A stretch of 6,476 nt of DNA from Acidobacteriaceae bacterium (GTDB lineage Bacteria; Acidobacteriota; Terriglobia; Terriglobales; Acidobacteriaceae): assembly GCA_003166055.1 (NCBI GenBank), contig PMWR01000332.1, positions 30,360 through 36,835 on the forward strand. The letters run 5' to 3'. The notes beneath the pieces are model-generated. The model did no database searches. It was not told the origin of the DNA and was given only the letters and a program-made list of their open reading frames with translations. Every line of letters starts with the position of its first letter. Positions within the stretch are counted from its first letter, which is position 1. Below, in pieces: positions 1-3,710 of this stretch. Both the position numbers and the translations under genes were made by a program.

Positions 1-830
1 GCTTTCAAATCCTTGCGATGCACCACGGCATCCAGAAATCCCTTTTCCAGCAGGAACTCCGCCCGCTGAAATCCTTCAGGAAGCTTCTGGCGAATCGTCT
101 GCTCAATCACGCGCGGACCGGCAAACCCAATCAGCGCACCGGGCTCGGCAATGTTTAGATCCCCCAGCATGGCGAAACTTGCGGTCACGCCACCGGTGGT
201 TGGATCGGTGAGCACGCAGATATAAGGAACCTTCGCCTCGTCCAACTGCGCCAGCGCGGTTGAGATCTTGGCCATCTGCATCAGGCTGGCGATTCCTTCC
301 TGCATGCGCGCGCCGCCGGAGACAGCAACCACAATCAGCGGCATGCGGCTCAATCGCGCGCGATCGACGGCGCGGGCTATGGTTTCGCCCACCACGGCGC
401 CCATCGAGCCGCCGGCAAAGGCCCATTCCATCGCGCTCAGAACCACCGGATGCGGCCCAAGCTGGCCCACCGCGCTCAGGATTGCGTCGTCCAGCCCCGT
501 TGCCTCCTGCGCCTGGCGCAAACGAAGCTTATAAGGCTTCATGTCATTGAAGTTCAGCGGGTCGGTCGAGCGCAGGCCTGTGTCCACCAGCTCGTAGCCG
601 GGCTCGAGCAGCAATTCAATGCGCCGCCGCGAGCCAATCTTGAAATGATGCTGGCACTTGGGGCACACGTTCAAGTTAGCTTCCAGTTCCGCCTTCCAAA
701 TGGTCTGGCGGCAGCCCAGGCACTTGGTCCACAGACCTTCGGTGCGAACGTTTCTTTCGCCAGGGTCCGGGCCCCCATTGCCGCCGGGGCCGGATTCGTA
801 CTCGCCGTCATCACGCTTGAACCAGGACAT
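1..830 (-). CDS. accD: Acetyl-CoA carboxylase carboxyltransferase subunit beta (3' end cut by window edge)
   Basis: AccD pairs with AccA to form the carboxyltransferase that moves CO2 from carboxy-biotin on AccB to acetyl-CoA, giving malonyl-CoA, the first committed step of fatty-acid synthesis in the cytoplasm. The window holds 276 complete codons from the ATG at 830-828; family members are usually about 280-300 residues, so only a short C-terminal tail is missing. The N-terminal zinc ribbon is intact: C37-x2-C40 and C56-x2-C59 (CLGC, CPKC). The crotonase-fold core follows, with SGGARMQE at 171-178, TDPTTGGVTASFAMLGD at 208-224 and IGFAGPRVIEQT at 234-245, all close to the E. coli sequence as I recall it. 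A purine-rich GAGAGAG on the minus strand (836-842) lies 5 bases before the ATG and supports this start. The 73-base gap to cobO (831-903) shows no terminator, so co-transcription with cobO is possible. Residues 10-28 are a Gly/Pro-rich extension before the zinc ribbon. Confidence 0.97.
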   Translation of the reverse strand, partial: MSWFKRDDGEYESGPGGNGGPDPGERNVRTEGLWTKCLGCRQTIWKAELEANLNVCPKCQHHFKIGSRRRIELLLEPGYELVDTGLRSTDPLNFNDMKPYKLRLRQAQEATGLDDAILSAVGQLGPHPVVLSAMEWAFAGGSMGAVVGETIARAVDRARLSRMPLIVVAVSGGARMQEGIASLMQMAKISTALAQLDEAKVPYICVLTDPTTGGVTASFAMLGDLNIAEPGALIGFAGPRVIEQTIRQKLPEGFQRAEFLLEKGFLDAVVHRKDLK

Positions 831-903
831 GCGCACTCTCTCAAATTGAAGGAAAAATAAATGGTCAGCAACCTAAAGCCAGCCCGCGGACCGCTCCCTG
901 CTT

Positions 904-1440
904 TCAGTATTCTATGCCGCGCTGGGCAAGGATTCCTCTCTGATAGGCATGTTTCACCTCGCGCATCTCGGTTACCGTGTCGGCCAGCTCCACCAGCAAA
1001 GGGTGGGCATTGCGCCCGGTAAGAATCACGTGCACCATCTCCGGACGGCCGCGCAGCGCCTCGGCCACAACCGCGGGGTCGAGCATTCCGTAGCCGATGG
1101 CGTAGTTGATCTCGTCCAGCACCACCATGTCCCACTCCCCGGAGTAGATAGCCTCGCGCGCCTCGGCCCATGCCGCCTCAACCAGGCGAATGTCCTCCGG
1201 ATCGGTTTCCGCGCCGCCCATCTTCACAAAGCCGCGGCCCATCTGTTTGAGCACAAAGCTGGAGCCAAACGCCTGCACCGCGTCCAGTTCCCCATAATGC
1301 CACGAGCCCTTCAGGAACTGCAGCATGAGCACCTTCATGCCGTTGCCCACGGCGCGCAGGGCCGTGCCCATGGCAGCGGTCGTCTTGCCCTTGCCGGGGC
1401 CGGTGTTGATCAGCAGAAGTCCTTTGCGCGAGTCAGTCAT
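904..1440 (-). CDS. cobO: Corrinoid adenosyltransferase (cob(I)yrinic acid a,c-diamide adenosyltransferase, CobO/BtuR family)
   Basis: This enzyme transfers the 5'-deoxyadenosyl group of ATP to the reduced cobalt of a corrinoid, making the coenzyme form of B12, either during synthesis or on salvaged corrinoids. The 178-residue product is full length for the family. It starts with a P-loop, GPGKGKTT at 14-21, within the typical NTGPGKGKTTAAMGTALRA context. An acidic VVLDEINYAI follows at 106-115, then LTGRNAHPLLVELADTVTEM at 140-159, and the family-type C-terminus AYQRGILAQRGIEY at 165-178. The stop is TGA. The ATG at 1440-1438 places the P-loop at its usual distance from the N-terminus. No convincing Shine-Dalgarno sequence precedes this ATG; the bases upstream belong to the heptad inverted repeat. 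No cobalamin biosynthesis or transport genes and no cobalamin riboswitch are visible nearby, so the genomic context does not say whether it serves salvage or synthesis. Confidence 0.95.
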   Translation of the reverse strand: MTDSRKGLLLINTGPGKGKTTAAMGTALRAVGNGMKVLMLQFLKGSWHYGELDAVQAFGSSFVLKQMGRGFVKMGGAETDPEDIRLVEAAWAEAREAIYSGEWDMVVLDEINYAIGYGMLDPAVVAEALRGRPEMVHVILTGRNAHPLLVELADTVTEMREVKHAYQRGILAQRGIEY

Positions 1441-1442
1441 AA

Positions 1443-1484
1443 CAGTTGTCAGAGATCAGTTATCAGTTTTAAGTTGTCAGTTCT
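1443..1484 (+). repeat. Left arm: six tandem heptads (CAGTTNT type)
   Basis: Read on the plus strand the units are CAGTTGT, CAGAGAT, CAGTTAT, CAGTTTT, AAGTTGT and CAGTTCT, with no spacer bases. A partial seventh unit, CAGTAAG (1485-1491), may follow. The second unit is the most divergent. The arm begins two bases from the cobO start codon, so on the mRNA it occupies the place where a ribosome binding site would be expected. Confidence 0.9.
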
Positions 1485-1530
1485 CAGTAAGCAACCCGGA
1501 CATCCGCTTGTCGGCAAAAGTCTTCAGCCG

Positions 1531-1565
1531 TGAACTGACAACTTACAACTGAAAACTGACAACTG
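1531..1565 (-). repeat. Right arm: five tandem heptads (CAGTTNT type)
   Basis: Read on the minus strand, from 1565 towards 1531, the units are CAGTTGT, CAGTTTT, CAGTTGT, AAGTTGT and CAGTTCA, in exact 7-base phase. The unusual AAGTTGT unit holds the same position, second from the loop, as in the left arm. That suggests the arms arose as inverted copies of each other and not by independent expansion. The arm starts one base after the rlmH stop codon. Confidence 0.9.
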
Positions 1566-1566
1566 C

Positions 1567-2016
1567 CTAGTGTCCTGTGTGATACGGGTGGCCAGTCAGT
1601 ATTGTATATGCCCTGTAGAGCTGCTCCGCCACCACCAGCCGCGCAAGCGCGTGGGCCAGGGTCATTGGCCCGAGAGACAAAAGCAGATTGGCCCGGTCGC
1701 GTGCGGTCTGCGACCAGCCGCTGGCAGGCCCGATAGCGAACACAATATGCTGAGCACCCTCGTCCCGCCGCGCCCCCAGCCACGCCGCAAAGGCCTCTGA
1801 GGTCATCGCTCGGCCGCAGTTATCCAGCATGACTGCAACCGCCGGCACCCGGCCCTGCTGCTTTCCGAGCCACTCAATCAGTGCGTCTTCGGTTCGGAAG
1901 GCCTCAGTCTTGCAGCGGGCAAACGGCGAGCATCGGTCCAGGTACATCTGCGTCAGGGCGTCGAATTCGTCTTTGGAGCCGGGCCTCCCGCCCACATGGG
2001 CAACCGTGAGTTGCAT
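1567..2016 (-). CDS. rlmH: 23S rRNA (pseudouridine1915-N3)-methyltransferase RlmH (SPOUT family)
   Basis: RlmH uses S-adenosylmethionine to methylate N3 of pseudouridine 1915 in helix 69 of 23S rRNA, acting on assembled 70S ribosomes. The product has 149 residues, slightly shorter than the usual 155-160. The N-terminus, MQLTVAHVGGRPGS, matches the first strand of the family. LDNCGRAMTSEAFAAWL (64-80) corresponds to the LD-x2-G-x5-S-x2-FA segment. IVFAIGPASGW (91-101) is the SAM-loop region, with Pro in place of the second Gly of the common IGG. LSLGPMTLAHALARL (113-127), VVAEQLYRAYTILTG (128-142) and the terminal HPYH (143-146) form the SPOUT knot and its conserved end. The ATG at 2016-2014 is the only start that keeps the first strand. 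The nearest Shine-Dalgarno-like sequence (GAGG, 2033-2030) is 13 bases upstream and can pair with CCTC next to it. The stop is TAG, with the heptad repeat beginning one base later. Confidence 0.94.
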   Translation of the reverse strand: MQLTVAHVGGRPGSKDEFDALTQMYLDRCSPFARCKTEAFRTEDALIEWLGKQQGRVPAVAVMLDNCGRAMTSEAFAAWLGARRDEGAQHIVFAIGPASGWSQTARDRANLLLSLGPMTLAHALARLVVAEQLYRAYTILTGHPYHTGH

Positions 2017-2105
2017 GGGGAGGAGGATACCTCAAAACCGCCTCAGCAGGACAGCTACGGACGCACAAAGGAGCAAAAGGTTTCGCCAGTTTTTGGAATT
2101 TTCAT

Positions 2106-2126
2106 CGAATTCTCTCCGTAAATTCG
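2106..2126. repeat. Small inverted repeat CGAATT / AATTCG
   Basis: CGAATT (2106-2111) and AATTCG (2121-2126) are perfect inverted copies separated by 9 bases. It could be an operator half-site pair upstream of either divergent gene, or chance in AT-rich DNA. No regulator is known from the window. Confidence 0.35.
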
Positions 2127-2154
2127 TATTCTCGCGCCAAATCCGAACGACAGC

Positions 2155-2173
2155 CAAAAGGCTAACCCTTTTG
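2155..2173. repeat. Small hairpin CAAAAGG-CTAAC-CCTTTTG
   Basis: The seven-base arms (2155-2161 and 2167-2173) pair perfectly around a five-base loop and are followed on the plus strand by TTTTC. It resembles a weak terminator, but no plus-strand gene precedes it. An operator, or an element in a long receptor 5' leader, is as likely. Confidence 0.4.
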
Positions 2174-2393
2174 TTTTCAATAACCGCTAACTAATCTTCA
2201 CCGCGAAACCTAAATGGCATCCCGCATGCAAGTGTCCAACCAATTACTTTCCCGTCATTCCTCACTTGTCCGGCAACGATAAACGGCTTTTCAAACAGTT
2301 GATCTTCAAACGAGACCACCAGGCTACCCGTTTATCCAACCAAGTCTCACTTTCGGAACACCCGCTTTCGTGAAATCAGACCACTCAACAACC

Positions 2394-2400
2394 AAGGAGA
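2394..2400 (+). promoter_or_regulatory. Ribosome binding site of the receptor gene
   Basis: AAGGAGA lies 8 bases before the ATG at 2409. It decides between that ATG and an in-frame GTG at 2370: the ATG has this strong site and begins directly with a signal peptide, whereas starting at 2370 would put a hydrophilic 13-residue extension in front of it. Confidence 0.88.
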
Positions 2401-2408
2401 AACACGTA

Positions 2409-3710
2409 ATGACAAAGCTTAAATTGCTACGGTGGGCTATACTCACCGCCGTGCTTCTGTCTATCACCAGTTTCCATGCCACCTTAGGATTTAGCCAGGC
2501 GACAAGCTCTGGCACGATTGTTGGCGTGGTCGAGGACCAGAGCGGCGCGGTCGTCCCCGGTGCGACAATCACACTCACCGAATCCACAACCAACGCCTCG
2601 CGCACCACGGTCACGGGCAAAACCGGCCAATACGTCTTCACCAGCGTGCCTCCGGCCACGTACACCATCACCGCGACCAAATCCGGCTTCGAGTTGGACA
2701 AGATCGATAACGAAGTTGTCGCCGTCGGAACGCAGAGCACGGCAAACTTCACCCTTCACGTCGGCAACGCGCAGACTACGGTTGAAGTGCAGGCGGCTGG
2801 AACCGACCTCCAAACTATCAACGCAACCGTCGGCAGCACGGTTGACCAGGAAGCAATCTCTGAGCTCCCCAGCCTGCTCCACGACGCGGGCACCTTCACC
2901 ACCTTGCAGCCTGGCATCAGCCCCGACGGTAGCGTCGCCGGAACGGTCGTCGACCAGAGCACGTTCTCCCTTGACGGCGGCAACAACTCCAATGACATGG
3001 ACGGCAGCATGTCCGTCTACACCGGCTCCTTCGCTGGCGATCCCACGGGCGGTATCGCAAACCAGAATCCCAATGTTGCGGCGGGCCCAACCGGCGTGAT
3101 GCCCACCCCCACCGACAGCGTGGAAGAGTTCAAGGTGAACACCACCGGCCAGGGCGCGGAATTCAACAACTCCGCCGGCGCCGAGGTACAGGTCACCACC
3201 AAGCGCGGCACCAACAAGTGGCACGGCACGGGCTACGACTATTACCTCGACGACAACTTCAGCGCCAACAACTGGGAGAACAACGCGAACAATCCTCCCT
3301 ACAGTGTCTTTACGCCTCCTGCCGACTACCACTACAGCAAATTCGGCTTCGGCGCGGGCGGTCCCATCCTGCCCAAGTTCCTCGGTGGCAAAACCTACGC
3401 CTTCGTCCTCTACCAGGGCTGGCGCTTCCCGAACTCTGAGATTTATACCCGTTCAGTGCCTTCCGCGGCGTTGGAAAGCGGCATGATCACCGACACTGGC
3501 ACTGGCACCCAGTTCAACCTGGCAACCATTGATCCCCGCCAATATCGGCATCAACCCCACCGTCCAGGCCATGTGGAAGCAGTACGAGCCGGCTGGAGGG
3601 CCCTGCACCTCTGTAAGCTCAACCTGCGACAACGTGAACACACAACTGTTCAAGGGCCAGTTGAGCATCCCCCAAAAAGACAACTTCCTGGTGGGCCGTG
3701 TCGATCATGA
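2409..3710 (+). CDS. TonB-dependent receptor, N-terminal part (signal peptide, carboxypeptidase-regulatory-like domain, plug)
   Basis: This frame encodes 433 residues, of which the first 376 belong to the receptor and the last 57 are out-of-frame sequence after the CCCC run. Residues 1-30 form a signal peptide: KLK charges, hydrophobic AILTAVLLSITSF, and likely cleavage near ATLGFSQA. GTIVGVVEDQSGAVVPGATI (35-54) and GQYVFTSVPPATYTITATKSGF (73-94) are the hallmarks of a carboxypeptidase-regulatory-like (transthyretin-type) domain. The plug contains ISELPSLLHDAGTFTTLQPGI (150-170), the FSLDGGNNSNDMDG stretch (186-199), PTDSVEEFKVNTTGQGAEFNNSAGAEVQVTTK (roughly 234-265) and then GTNKWHGTGYDYYLDD at the plug-barrel border. 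No TonB box is obvious. If the frame change is real and not bypassed, the product would be a truncated periplasmic protein without a barrel. Confidence 0.85.
   Translation: MTKLKLLRWAILTAVLLSITSFHATLGFSQATSSGTIVGVVEDQSGAVVPGATITLTESTTNASRTTVTGKTGQYVFTSVPPATYTITATKSGFELDKIDNEVVAVGTQSTANFTLHVGNAQTTVEVQAAGTDLQTINATVGSTVDQEAISELPSLLHDAGTFTTLQPGISPDGSVAGTVVDQSTFSLDGGNNSNDMDGSMSVYTGSFAGDPTGGIANQNPNVAAGPTGVMPTPTDSVEEFKVNTTGQGAEFNNSAGAEVQVTTKRGTNKWHGTGYDYYLDDNFSANNWENNANNPPYSVFTPPADYHYSKFGFGAGGPILPKFLGGKTYAFVLYQGWRFPNSEIYTRSVPSAALESGMITDTGTGTQFNLATIDPRQYRHQPHRPGHVEAVRAGWRALHLCKLNLRQREHTTVQGPVEHPPKRQLPGGPCRS

Larger units (their letters stand above)
1443..1565. repeat. Heptad-phased inverted repeat filling the rlmH-cobO gap
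   Basis: The 126-base space between two minus-strand genes is almost entirely an imperfect inverted repeat. Each arm is a tandem run of 7-base units with consensus CAGTTNT, reading on the plus strand in the left arm and on the minus strand in the right arm. The inner 13 bases pair perfectly (1471-1483 with 1532-1544). The next two heptads each have one mismatch. The outermost units (1443-1449 with 1559-1565) match perfectly if one divergent left-arm unit is bulged out. The loop is about 46-48 bases. There is no T-run after the stem in the direction of transcription, so it is not a standard terminator. It may be a dispersed intergenic repeat or an RNA element in an rlmH-cobO transcript; its function is unknown. 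Confidence 0.9.
2017..2408. other. Divergent intergenic region between rlmH and the receptor gene
   Basis: I see no protein or RNA gene in these 392 bases. They are noticeably richer in A and T than the flanking coding sequence and should hold the promoters for rlmH (minus) and the receptor (plus). I could not find a -35/-10 pair good enough to call on either strand. Visible structure consists of two small inverted repeats (2106-2126 and 2155-2173) and a 7-base direct repeat TTCAAAC at 2290-2296 and 2305-2311, 15 bases apart. A Shine-Dalgarno sequence lies at the right end. Confidence 0.75.

Noticed and set aside
949..1533. Plus-strand open frame opposite cobO
   Set aside because: Its His/Gln-rich translation is the mirror of the CobO coding sequence and has no independent support.
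1443..1565. CRISPR array
   Set aside because: Units are 7 bases long, contiguous and inverted between arms; there are no spacers of regular size between direct repeats.
1443..1565. Rho-independent terminator for rlmH
   Set aside because: The stem is long, AT-rich and imperfect with a loop near 46 bases, and there is no T-run after it on the minus strand.
1441..1566. Cobalamin riboswitch upstream of cobO
   Set aside because: No B12-box-like sequence is visible and the gap is explained by the heptad inverted repeat.
2370..2408. GTG at 2370 as the receptor start
   Set aside because: It adds 13 hydrophilic residues before the signal peptide, and the strong AAGGAGA site serves the ATG at 2409.
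2017..2408. Specific sigma-70 promoters for rlmH and the receptor
   Set aside because: Several weak -35-like and -10-like matches exist, but none has both elements good enough at proper spacing to be called.
2484..3332. Long antisense open frame of 282 codons opposite the receptor gene
   Set aside because: The translation is compositionally biased with no recognisable motif, and it mirrors a well-supported gene; GC-rich coding sequence often opens the opposite strand.
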